Shown here one piece after another: positions 8,817-16,837 of a DNA stretch of 32,404 nt. The stretch covers positions 1 through 32,404 of the forward strand of contig JAEEXJ010000029.1 in NCBI GenBank assembly GCA_016291475.1, given 5' to 3'. The translations under genes and the position numbers were made by a program. The DNA is from Lachnospiraceae bacterium (GTDB lineage: Bacteria; Bacillota_A; Clostridia; Lachnospirales; Lachnospiraceae). A model generated the notes under the pieces. It was not told the origin of the DNA. It searched no databases and saw only the letters and a program-made list of their open reading frames with translations. Within the stretch, counting starts at the first letter, position 1. The number at the start of each line of letters is the position of its first letter.

Positions 8817-11419
8817 AGATTTATTTTGAGAGTGTGGCGGAGCAGCTTGATCATGAATTAAATGTGCTGCTTTCCAATTCAAAGGATAAGAATTTTACTG
8901 TTTATCTGTATCAGCTCAAAGGTGAATTGTCTTTTGCTCCGCAGAATGCTGCAGAAATTCGAAAAAGAGCCATTTCCAATTATGACGTCTATGTTAGAAC
9001 TATGAGGACCAGAGGCGTTACTGTTTCTCCGTATTATTTTAAGGCAATCTATGGAGGTGCTCAGGTTGATATTGTGACCGGTAAATCAAAGGCTGAAAAG
9101 GAAGTGGCTGCTAAGGCGGAAGAGGTTAAATCAGAGCCTGTAAAAGAAGAGCCTGCTAAGGCAGAAGAAGTTAAATCAGAGCCTGCAAAAGAAGAGCCTG
9201 CTAAGGCGGAAGAAGTTAAACCGGAACCTGTTATAACAGAGTCCGTAAAAACCGAAGAAGTTAATTCTTCTTATAAGCCTCAAAATAACTATATCAGATC
9301 ATACTATGAGGGGCATCCGTCGAATTCCGCTCAGCCTTCGAATTCAGAGCCTGCCTCGAATCCTGCACAGCCTTCGTCTTCATCTTCATCGGTTGATCCC
9401 GAGTCACTCAGTAATTCCATATCCTTCCTTAGCGGCGTTGAACCTGTTACAGATCATCTGAATGTAGAGCCCGCACCTGCACCGGCTCCTGTTTATACTG
9501 CACCGACATTTAGCCCTCAGAATGTTTCCAAGAAGACAGAGTATGCCGTAGGTGCGGTTGTCATGTCCGTAATCGGTGCGGTATTCCTTCTTACCGGACT
9601 TGTATATTTTGCAGTTAATTTCCTTGATACTTTTACCCAGGGCATGCTGATGTATGTTGCCTGCGGTATTGTTCTTGCGGTTTCGGAGCTTATAGTCAGA
9701 AGATACGTTTTCAAGCTGTCGGCCGTTTTTACGGCCATAGGTATAAGCGGTCTTTTTCTGGCAACGGTAGTCAATTACAGGGCACTCGATAATATTTCAC
9801 TGCCCGTTGCCGGTGTTATTCTGGCTTTTTGTGCGATACTGGTATGTCTGTTCGGGTTCTACAGAAAAAGCAGACTGTATTCGGCCATCGGATTCTTCGC
9901 GGGATTTGCTTCATCCGTTGCCATCGGTTCGGATGTTTCACCTGTTCAGTACATGGTTATCACACTCGGTACACTTTTGATATCCTGTCTGTGGATGATC
10001 TTCCCTGTCGAAAAGCAGCATAAGATCGTTGATACCCTTATGATACTTGCAGAGCTTGCATACCTCTTCATCGGGCTCGGTTTTAAGATCATCTCGGATT
10101 CCTCCATGGTTGTTTCAATGGTTAAACTTATATTCGGTCTGGTGTCCTGGTTTGTATGCCAGTTTGTTTTCTATCATTCCGAAAGCGATGGCAATGAACG
10201 TCTTGATATCGGCGGTTTTGGCGTTGTTAACAGCATATTTATGATCATCGCGGGTGTCATTTATTCCGTAATGATCGCTGCATCCGGAAGTTCACTGCTT
10301 GCGGATACGGAAAGGATCTTTATCGGTATTGTAGCTTATTTCGGAATGATCATTCCTTCTGCAATCTTTGCATATATCTTAAATCGTAAAAATATCGCTT
10401 CCTGGAAAGTATTCTATGTTCTGTTCGTAGTATGCGGTATGCTGGTTGTATTCTTTACCGAAAATCCTTTTGCGGTATCCATCGCATTTGCGGTAAGTGT
10501 TATTACAAGCAAGATCCTGCTGAGGAAATATCATTATGCCGATGTTGACGGATTGAAGGTAATGGATGTACTGATACATGTCTTTGTGGCAGTCATCCTA
10601 ACCTTTGCCGAGCAGTTATTTATGCCTGATGCGGATGAGTCTTTGTTATATCTGATGATCCCTACCGCAATCCTTTGCATAGCTATGGTCGTATCCATGT
10701 TCATATCATCCGGCTATGTGGTAGTAACTCAGCTCCTTACGATCATATCGGTTACATCTGCGGTAAGTACTGTTTTCTGTGTTCGCAGGCTTGAACTTGT
10801 ATGTGCAATGGGGCTCATACTGTTGTTTACATTCCTCATTAATACTTTGGAACGTATGAAAACACATGAATATCAGGTGGTAAATTATTCCACACTTGCG
10901 GCTGAGGTATTTCTTCTTCATGTGCTTGCTGCAAGATACTATTCGGACGGATTATTCGGTGTTTATACTTCAGTTCCGGAAAGCCTTCTTATTTATTCGA
11001 TCGGAGCATTGTTCGGACTTACATATCTGATCATCACTCTGAGAGAAGAATACGGAATGTTTTATGCCGGGCAGTATATCCTTGTTCCCATATATCTGAC
11101 CTGGGCGACAATTCTTGCCCCTGTCAGCAAGAATTTCCTCTTAAGCATTATTCTCATGGCTATTGCGGTAGTAAGCGTGATCATCGGATTTGCTCTTAAG
11201 AGAAAAGGAATCAGAATATACGGATTGGTGCTTTCCATTTTAGTTTGTGCTAAAATAGCATTTATAGACTTCGTTACACTTGACGATGCCATGTCTAAGA
11301 CTATAATGTACATTCTGGTAGGTGCTTTTGCACTTCTCATCGGAACCATATATATGGTTCTTGAATCCAGAGAGAGCAAGGCTTTGGCTAAAAAGAACAC
11401 TGAACAAGGAGCTTCATGA
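8813..11419 (+). CDS. Large multi-pass membrane protein with repeat linker
   Basis: This is an 868-residue protein that I cannot assign with confidence. Residues 1-90 are a soluble domain. Residues ~93-150 contain three near-repeats of a 15-residue Lys/Glu/Pro unit (AEEVKSEPVKEEPAK type), followed by a Ser/Pro/Asn-rich linker to ~240. Residues ~245-850 are an almost unbroken series of membrane helices, roughly twenty. Overall the shape recalls the DUF2339/DUF2157-type polytopic proteins, but I see no diagnostic motif. No transporter ATPase or catalytic motif is evident. Start overlap with the kinase stop and a lipoprotein gene following within two bases place it firmly in the two-component operon. 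It may be a target, sensor partner or envelope component of that system. Confidence 0.85.
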   Translation: MKIYFESVAEQLDHELNVLLSNSKDKNFTVYLYQLKGELSFAPQNAAEIRKRAISNYDVYVRTMRTRGVTVSPYYFKAIYGGAQVDIVTGKSKAEKEVAAKAEEVKSEPVKEEPAKAEEVKSEPAKEEPAKAEEVKPEPVITESVKTEEVNSSYKPQNNYIRSYYEGHPSNSAQPSNSEPASNPAQPSSSSSSVDPESLSNSISFLSGVEPVTDHLNVEPAPAPAPVYTAPTFSPQNVSKKTEYAVGAVVMSVIGAVFLLTGLVYFAVNFLDTFTQGMLMYVACGIVLAVSELIVRRYVFKLSAVFTAIGISGLFLATVVNYRALDNISLPVAGVILAFCAILVCLFGFYRKSRLYSAIGFFAGFASSVAIGSDVSPVQYMVITLGTLLISCLWMIFPVEKQHKIVDTLMILAELAYLFIGLGFKIISDSSMVVSMVKLIFGLVSWFVCQFVFYHSESDGNERLDIGGFGVVNSIFMIIAGVIYSVMIAASGSSLLADTERIFIGIVAYFGMIIPSAIFAYILNRKNIASWKVFYVLFVVCGMLVVFFTENPFAVSIAFAVSVITSKILLRKYHYADVDGLKVMDVLIHVFVAVILTFAEQLFMPDADESLLYLMIPTAILCIAMVVSMFISSGYVVVTQLLTIISVTSAVSTVFCVRRLELVCAMGLILLFTFLINTLERMKTHEYQVVNYSTLAAEVFLLHVLAARYYSDGLFGVYTSVPESLLIYSIGALFGLTYLIITLREEYGMFYAGQYILVPIYLTWATILAPVSKNFLLSIILMAIAVVSVIIGFALKRKGIRIYGLVLSILVCAKIAFIDFVTLDDAMSKTIMYILVGAFALLIGTIYMVLESRESKALAKKNTEQGAS
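9116..9250 (+). repeat. Three tandem 45-base coding repeats
   Basis: Units 9116-9160 and 9161-9205 differ at only a few bases and encode AEEVKSEP(V/A)KEEPAK. The third unit, 9206-9250, is degenerate (AEEVKPEPVITESVK). The length is a multiple of three, so copy-number change would alter linker length without shifting frame. Confidence 0.85.
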
Positions 11420-11420
11420 A

Positions 11421-12203
11421 ATGAAGTTTGGTTTAATCCGTAAACTTATATCGCTTTCACTTATCTGTACCCTGTTTCTCGGAGGATGCGGTTCGGAAAT
11501 ACCCGAAATGACAGACGAACAACAGACTCAGGTGGGAGAATATGCAGCTTTTGCCATGCTCAGGTATGATGCGGAGCACAGAAGCCGTTTGGTTGATTAT
11601 TCTGAGGTGGTAGCTGCGGATGAGGCAAAGAGACTTGCCGAGGAAGCTGCTGCGGCTGCGGAAATTGCCAGGCAGACAGAAACAGGCGAAGAATCAAAGC
11701 CCGAAGGATCATACGATGCCAACGGAAATCCTGTTGATGTCATAGATAATACAAACGGTAATGCCGGATATGTCAGTGATACCATGGAGGATTTCCTGGA
11801 ACTTCCGAACGGAGTTCTTCTGACATACAGAGGATATTCGATCCAGTCATCATATCCGGAAGATGCGGACTATTCCGATTATTTTGTTGTCGATGCTACT
11901 GCGGGTAATAAGTTTCTGGTCCTTTGGTATTCGATTTATAACGGATCCGGTTCCGAGGCTTATGTTGATTTCCTCGCCGATAACATTGCTTTTAAATGCA
12001 GGGTTAACGACAGTAACACCTCAACCGCTCTTGTGACTATGCTGGATGATGATATGTCTACTCTTCAGACTGTTATGAGAGACAATGATGAAATGGATTG
12101 CGTACTTGTATTTGAAATCAATTCGGAACTAGCCAATAATATCAATTCCATAGTCGTCAGGCTTTCAAAGAACGGCGCCGACTGGGAGAGAAGACTTCAG
12201 TAA
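11421..12203 (+). CDS. Lipoprotein with DUF4352-like beta domain
   Basis: This is a 260-residue lipoprotein. The signal sequence ends in LFLGGC, giving lipidated Cys23. An alanine/glutamate-rich helix follows (~62-86), then a Gly/Asn-rich spacer, then a ~130-residue beta-type domain (about 125-260). The KFLVLWYSIYNGS and VLVFEINS strands of this domain resemble the immunoglobulin-like DUF4352 fold; that assignment is tentative. AAGGAG at 11406-11411 supports the ATG at 11421, and a longer in-frame version starting at 11322 would run inside the preceding gene and lose the signal peptide. It is the last gene of the two-component operon, and a strong terminator follows. Probably an extracytoplasmic partner of the large membrane protein. 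Confidence 0.85.
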   Translation: MKFGLIRKLISLSLICTLFLGGCGSEIPEMTDEQQTQVGEYAAFAMLRYDAEHRSRLVDYSEVVAADEAKRLAEEAAAAAEIARQTETGEESKPEGSYDANGNPVDVIDNTNGNAGYVSDTMEDFLELPNGVLLTYRGYSIQSSYPEDADYSDYFVVDATAGNKFLVLWYSIYNGSGSEAYVDFLADNIAFKCRVNDSNTSTALVTMLDDDMSTLQTVMRDNDEMDCVLVFEINSELANNINSIVVRLSKNGADWERRLQ

Positions 12204-12208
12204 ATACC

Positions 12209-12235
12209 AAAGCCCCTGCATTGCAGGGGCTTTTA
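12209..12235. terminator. Bidirectional terminator
   Basis: An 11 bp perfect stem (12209-12219 with 12223-12233) has a 3-base loop and T/A flanks. It ends the five-gene operon and also the convergent EamA gene, whose last codons adjoin it. Confidence 0.92.
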
Positions 12236-13126
12236 TTATTTCTTTCTTGCTATATTCCATTTTATGACCGCGGCTCCGATGATGACGATATATCCGATGA
12301 CGCTGTATATATCGGGGAATTCGCTTAAGAATATCATTCCGAGGATAGCCGCAAATATCACCTGAGTATAATCAAATACGGATATATCTTTGGCCGGTGC
12401 ATTCTGATATGCAGCGGTTATATTAAACTGTCCGCCGCTCGCTGCAACTCCGGCGCCGATAAGGCAAAGCCACTGGGCAGGTGTCATATGATGCCAGTCG
12501 AATATAAGGAATGGCCCCGTGACCAGACAGGAGAACAGCGAGAAATAAAAAACGATCGTTTTACCCGGCTGACCGGTTTTGCCCATTTTATGAACAAAGG
12601 CATATGCGGCACCAGCTCCGAATCCGCCGTACAGACCGACAAGCGCCGGTATGACCGCAAGTCCAGTAGAAGGTTTTATAATAAACAGTGAACCTGTAAA
12701 TGCCATGATAACGCAGGCCCAGTCGGTCTTTGATGGAATCTCCTTCATGATGAAGTAACTTACTATTATGGCAAAAAAAGGAGACAGCTTATTGAGCATG
12801 TTGGCATCGGCTATTCCCAGTCTGTCTATTGCCCAGAAATTGGCGATCATTCCGCTTGTCCCGAAAAGGCATCTCATAAGTACGGATATTCCGTTCCCTT
12901 TTCTGATAGAAAACCCGACTTTGTTTTTAAGTATGGATCCCGATGCAATGAGCAGAGCAAAGAAGTTCCTGAAGAATGCTTTTTGCATAGTGGGAAGTTC
13001 TCCGGAGATCCTTACGAAGAAGGTCATCAGGGAGAAAAAGAACGCTGCAAGCAGCAAATGTATTATTGCTTTGTGTATATTCGTACCCATTGGAGGTACT
13101 GTTTTTTCTTTGATATCCGTTTGCAT
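12236..13126 (-). CDS. EamA/DMT-superfamily transporter
   Basis: This 296-residue integral membrane protein has about ten helices, arranged as two EamA halves (~18-145 and ~165-293). Cues are the conserved FFRNFFALLIA segment in the first half and the FNITAAYQNAPAKDISVFDYTQVIFAAI stretch in the second, split here only for description. The family exports or imports small metabolites; the substrate is not predictable. The first 15 residues are hydrophilic. The chosen ATG has no Shine-Dalgarno and lies eight bases after a TATAAT box. An internal Met13 is an alternative start, but it too lacks a ribosome site. Confidence 0.88.
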   Translation of the reverse strand: MQTDIKEKTVPPMGTNIHKAIIHLLLAAFFFSLMTFFVRISGELPTMQKAFFRNFFALLIASGSILKNKVGFSIRKGNGISVLMRCLFGTSGMIANFWAIDRLGIADANMLNKLSPFFAIIVSYFIMKEIPSKTDWACVIMAFTGSLFIIKPSTGLAVIPALVGLYGGFGAGAAYAFVHKMGKTGQPGKTIVFYFSLFSCLVTGPFLIFDWHHMTPAQWLCLIGAGVAASGGQFNITAAYQNAPAKDISVFDYTQVIFAAILGMIFLSEFPDIYSVIGYIVIIGAAVIKWNIARKK

Positions 13127-13134
13127 AATACGCG

Positions 13135-13163
13135 ATTATACTCTTTTTGAAAAAGGATTTCCA
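13135..13163 (-). promoter_or_regulatory. Promoter of the EamA gene
   Basis: On the minus strand TGGAAA (13158-13163) is followed after 17 bases by a perfect TATAAT (13135-13140). The start codon at 13126 is only eight bases further, which predicts an mRNA with almost no leader. Confidence 0.55.
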
Positions 13164-13224
13164 TATTGTCTGTTGTGGTAACAGGAGTCTGATTTATTGA
13201 AATCGAAATTTTGTGAATGTAAAA

Positions 13225-13230
13225 TATAAT
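13225..13230 (+). promoter_or_regulatory. -10 element of the diguanylate cyclase gene
   Basis: Perfect TATAAT 26 bases before the GTG start. No convincing -35 at standard spacing. Confidence 0.4.
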
Positions 13231-13256
13231 ATATTTGTATTGCCGAGGGGAAAACA

Positions 13257-14588
13257 GTGAATAAACTTACGCGTTCAAGCAGATACATGATATTCATCAG
13301 CGTATTTCTGATCGTTATCAATGCGTTATTGGGATTTTTACTTACAAAACAGTCCGACAAAGCTATCCGTGACCTTATTCATCACCGTATGCTCGATATT
13401 TCCAATACCGCGGCATCGATGATCGACGGTGATGTTCTTGAAACCGCTGCTCTCGATAATCTTGATTCTCCCGAATGCAGGGAGATCTTTGAAACTCTTA
13501 CCTATTTTCAGGATAATATCGAACTTGAATATATATATTGTATAAAAGAGGTTGCCGAAAACAGCTTTGTTTTCTCGATTGATCCCACCGTTGAAGATCC
13601 CGGAGAATTCGGTGAACCAATTGTGTGTACGGAAGCTCTTATGCAGGCCAGTGACGGTGTGCCCTCCGTTGACGAGATCCCTTATGAGGATAAATGGGGC
13701 AGATTCTACAGTTCATATTCGCCCGTATTTGATTCGGACGGTAATGTTGCCGGTATAGTTGCGGTCGATTTCAGTGCCGACTGGTATGATGAACAGATAC
13801 GAAATCTTGTTATTATTACCATATGTGTAATAGTGATCGCATTTGCCATAAGTGTCGGTATCATAATTTTTATCGCTACCAAATACCGTAAGAGATTTAA
13901 ATCCATATCGAAAGATATGCGTAAGCTGTCCGATGAGATCGAAACTCTGGTAAAAGAAGTCTCCATAGATTCTTACTGGTACGAAGAACCGGTTACCGCG
14001 AAAAAGGAAAAGACCTCCAATGACGAGATTGAGATCATCTCGATGAAGATAAGATCCCTTCAGGACAGACTGGAAGAACAGATCGGATATGTAAGATCCC
14101 TTGCTTATATTGATGGTTTGACAGGTCTTGAAAACAGGACCTCGTATATGGAACAGGTCAAAGTGATAGAAGACAATATCACTTCCGGAAAAGCTTCTTT
14201 TACGGTAGTTGTCTGCGATATAAACCAGCTGAAGCTGATCAATGATGATTACGGACACGAAGAAGGCGATAAAGTCATCACTCTTGTATCAAGAACTATT
14301 CAGGAATTATTCTCCAATGAGAAGCTGTACAGGATCGGAGGCGATGAATTTGTGATCATCGGAAAGGATCCCGATTATTCCGGAAGGATCTCTGATCTGA
14401 AAGCAAAACTTAAATCCTCGAGGGCTGAGATAGGAGATCTTCCCGCATCCGTATCTGCCGGATTTTCGGTATATGACAGGAATACCGATAAGGAATACAG
14501 CGATGTCTTCAGCAGAGCAGATAAGCTTATGTACGAGGATAAAAAGAAGTTCTATCAGACTCACGAAGACAGAAGAAAAACAAGATAA
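13257..14588 (+). CDS. Membrane diguanylate cyclase (GGDEF)
   Basis: This protein makes the second messenger cyclic di-GMP from GTP. A membrane helix (~11-30) and a second (~183-207) flank an extracellular ~150-residue sensor that resembles a Cache/PAS-type domain (YSPVFDSDGNVAGIVAVDFS). A helical linker leads to the GGDEF domain (~282-443), which has an intact signature GGDEF at 361-365 and the metal-binding DINQLKLINDDYGH at 321-334. The usual inhibitory RxxD site five residues before the signature is absent (LFSN instead), so product feedback through that site is not expected. The start is GTG: GAGGGG at 13245-13250 is six bases upstream. No EAL domain or c-di-GMP receptor is adjacent. Confidence 0.93.
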   Translation: MNKLTRSSRYMIFISVFLIVINALLGFLLTKQSDKAIRDLIHHRMLDISNTAASMIDGDVLETAALDNLDSPECREIFETLTYFQDNIELEYIYCIKEVAENSFVFSIDPTVEDPGEFGEPIVCTEALMQASDGVPSVDEIPYEDKWGRFYSSYSPVFDSDGNVAGIVAVDFSADWYDEQIRNLVIITICVIVIAFAISVGIIIFIATKYRKRFKSISKDMRKLSDEIETLVKEVSIDSYWYEEPVTAKKEKTSNDEIEIISMKIRSLQDRLEEQIGYVRSLAYIDGLTGLENRTSYMEQVKVIEDNITSGKASFTVVVCDINQLKLINDDYGHEEGDKVITLVSRTIQELFSNEKLYRIGGDEFVIIGKDPDYSGRISDLKAKLKSSRAEIGDLPASVSAGFSVYDRNTDKEYSDVFSRADKLMYEDKKKFYQTHEDRRKTR

Positions 14589-14591
14589 AAT

Positions 14592-14623
14592 AAAGGGTGC
14601 AGGATCTTCCTGCACCCTTTTTG
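14592..14623. terminator. Bidirectional terminator
   Basis: A 13 bp stem (14592-14604 with 14608-14620) has a 3-base loop and flanking A and T tracts. It serves the cyclase gene and the convergent GH5 gene. Confidence 0.93.
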
Positions 14624-16762
14624 TTATTTGTGAGAATTGTCGTTTCCTCTGGGACCGTTATATTCTGTGTTTATTCTTTTTTCGAATTCATTGTCCAGCT
14701 TACGGATGTGGTATTTATTGACATTCAATATGATTACGATGATCAGCATTACCACAGAGAGAAGGAGAAGAGTGATCAGTATTCCCGAGTTTGCTGATCC
14801 TTCTTTTTCCGCCTGAGGCGTCTGGCCCGGAACAGCGGCTGCGGGAGTGCTTCCGTCCGAAGGGGCTGTCATTCCCGTATCTGCAGCACCGGTTTCGGAA
14901 CTGCCTGTCTGAACGCTGTCACCTGTGCCGGTACCTGATTCGGTGTCGGAACTTGTGGCTGCGGTCGCTTCATCCGTTCCAGAACCTTCATTTAACACAG
15001 GAGTGGGAGCATTTCCGGAATGATCGGATAAGGATATTCCGTTAGCTCCGAGAGCAACATCGTGATCGAGTCCGATGAATTTTCCTGTATCGTTTTTCCA
15101 AAGAACGGTTTCCACAAGAGCATATTTTTCATCGTCCCATGTTTTAAAGTCATCCTTAACGAGTCCGCCTGTATCACCTGAGTTTGCATTATAGCACCAG
15201 AAGGTGTGATTAAGGTTTTCTTTACCGATAAGGTCTCTTAAGTATTCCATCCACTTAAGATTGTCCCCTGACATGAAGCCGCCCCACTCACCTATAAGGA
15301 TCGGAGCGATGTTCTCTTCCTCGATGTAAAGCCAATAATCATGCCATACATCGTTGTAGAGTGATTCGTAAGTGAAATCTCCGCTGAACCAGGGCTGCTG
15401 ATATACGAGAGGACCGTAGTCGTGGGGGGAATAAACTATCTGTCTGTTTCTTGCTTCATCGCCGAAATCAATGGGGTAATCCCTGACGGCCATCAGGTTT
15501 CCGCCCCACCATGTATTGTAATAATCGGCTTCGCTTGTTGAAGTGAAATTGTTGGCAGCCGGATCGGTGGGATATATCTGGATTCCTTCGACTACGATGA
15601 GCATGTGAGGATTGATGTCGAGGATCGCATTTCCGGCACGCTCCGCAACTCTTTTCCAGTTGTTTGCGTCGTTTGAATCGTTCCAGATTGCATGCGGAGT
15701 TTCGTTCGGTTTGCCGTGAGGTTCGTTCTTAAGGTCGATGGCTACAATGGTGTCGAAATTCTTGTATCTGTCAGCAAGCCATTTAAGAGCCTCTATGTAT
15801 TGGTCTTCGGAAATCCTGTCGGTGTACCATACCGGATGATTGTGACCTGAAGCATCGGTATTTGCCGAGTGGATGTCTATCATGACTTTGATTCCGTTTT
15901 GCTCGCAAAGAGTAAGAACGTAGTCAAATATCTCAAGAGAATTCAAAGAATTCAGATTGGAGTTATATGCGTGATTGTAATTAGCGGTAGGATAATTTCC
16001 GCCTTTCCATTCAAGAAGAAGCTCCGCGGACATTGGAACTCTCATGAGATTAAATCCGTGGTCGGCAATGGAAACAATGGATGTCTCAAGCTCCGCATTC
16101 CACAATCCGTCGAAAAGATTGGTTCCGGTGTTGTATCCAAACCAGTTGAGGCCTGTGAGCCATACCTGGTTTCCGTTCATGTCAACTATCTTGGAACCGT
16201 CTGTTGTAAGCCAGTCATCTCCTGCCGTACCAAAGGTGGAAACAGCGGGAGATGAGAATTCGGGTCTGGCTTCCGAATTGTTGTTCTGAGCGTTCTGGTT
16301 ATTCTGATTGTTATTGTTGTTATTATTGTTGTTTGCGGGAGCGGTATATGTACCGGAACCGGTTACACTGACGACCTTTGCAGATGTTAAGCCGGACCCG
16401 TCAACCTGTATACCAACGTTTGAATCAAATCCCCAGGAGTTTGCTCCGTCAGCTTTTACGGTTGCGGTTACCTGATGTCCGTTTGCGGTGTAGGTATCAA
16501 ATCCCCATCCCGAAGGAGATTTAACATCTGCGTTGAATTCAACGACGACAGTGATCGTAAGATATCCGGAACAGCCTTTAAGGTCAAAAGAAATCTGTCC
16601 TCCGGAGCCCCACAGATTTGTTTTTACATTGTTTGCGGTCGGTGTTTCCGCTGCAAGGGCAGTTCCTGATAATGAATATTGAGACAATGAGATTATCATT
16701 ATGAATGATACAAGGAATGCCGATATGGCTTTTATTACAGATCTGCTAAAGAACTTTTTCAT
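14624..16762 (-). CDS. Membrane-anchored GH5 endoglucanase
   Basis: This is a secreted cellulase kept on the cell surface. Order: signal peptide (1-38, cleavage near ALAAE), a ~95-residue beta-rich module (45-138) with two WGFD motifs that is probably carbohydrate-binding but not assignable by eye, an Asn/Gln-rich linker (143-162), a GH5 domain (~182-562) with acid/base Glu347 in DLKNEPHG and nucleophile Glu492 in LIGEWGG, then a Ser/Thr/Gly linker (~592-658). A C-terminal membrane helix (660-682) and a charged ~30-residue tail follow. The tail is basic next to the helix, which fits a cytoplasmic end. The DLKNEPHG context is closest to GH5 endoglucanases of the subfamily 1 type. No LPXTG sortase motif is present. 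GAGGGGA precedes the ATG. Confidence 0.93.
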   Translation of the reverse strand: MKKFFSRSVIKAISAFLVSFIMIISLSQYSLSGTALAAETPTANNVKTNLWGSGGQISFDLKGCSGYLTITVVVEFNADVKSPSGWGFDTYTANGHQVTATVKADGANSWGFDSNVGIQVDGSGLTSAKVVSVTGSGTYTAPANNNNNNNNNQNNQNAQNNNSEARPEFSSPAVSTFGTAGDDWLTTDGSKIVDMNGNQVWLTGLNWFGYNTGTNLFDGLWNAELETSIVSIADHGFNLMRVPMSAELLLEWKGGNYPTANYNHAYNSNLNSLNSLEIFDYVLTLCEQNGIKVMIDIHSANTDASGHNHPVWYTDRISEDQYIEALKWLADRYKNFDTIVAIDLKNEPHGKPNETPHAIWNDSNDANNWKRVAERAGNAILDINPHMLIVVEGIQIYPTDPAANNFTSTSEADYYNTWWGGNLMAVRDYPIDFGDEARNRQIVYSPHDYGPLVYQQPWFSGDFTYESLYNDVWHDYWLYIEEENIAPILIGEWGGFMSGDNLKWMEYLRDLIGKENLNHTFWCYNANSGDTGGLVKDDFKTWDDEKYALVETVLWKNDTGKFIGLDHDVALGANGISLSDHSGNAPTPVLNEGSGTDEATAATSSDTESGTGTGDSVQTGSSETGAADTGMTAPSDGSTPAAAVPGQTPQAEKEGSANSGILITLLLLSVVMLIIVIILNVNKYHIRKLDNEFEKRINTEYNGPRGNDNSHK

Positions 16763-16805
16763 AATATTCCCCTCGACTTACATATTTTTAAGTTCAGCGT
16801 TATAT

Positions 16806-16835
16806 ATTTTACTCTTTATGCCGTTCTTTTTCCAA
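16806..16835 (-). promoter_or_regulatory. Promoter of the GH5 gene
   Basis: On the minus strand TTGGAA (16830-16835), 18 bases, then TAAAAT (16806-16811). This predicts a leader of about 37 bases. It lies directly after the helicase stop codon, so GH5 can be transcribed independently of the helicase. Confidence 0.5.
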
Positions 16836-16837
16836 TA

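Noticed and set aside
9116..9250. Repeat array resembling CRISPR
   Set aside because: The repeats are directly adjacent without spacers and encode a continuous protein linker.
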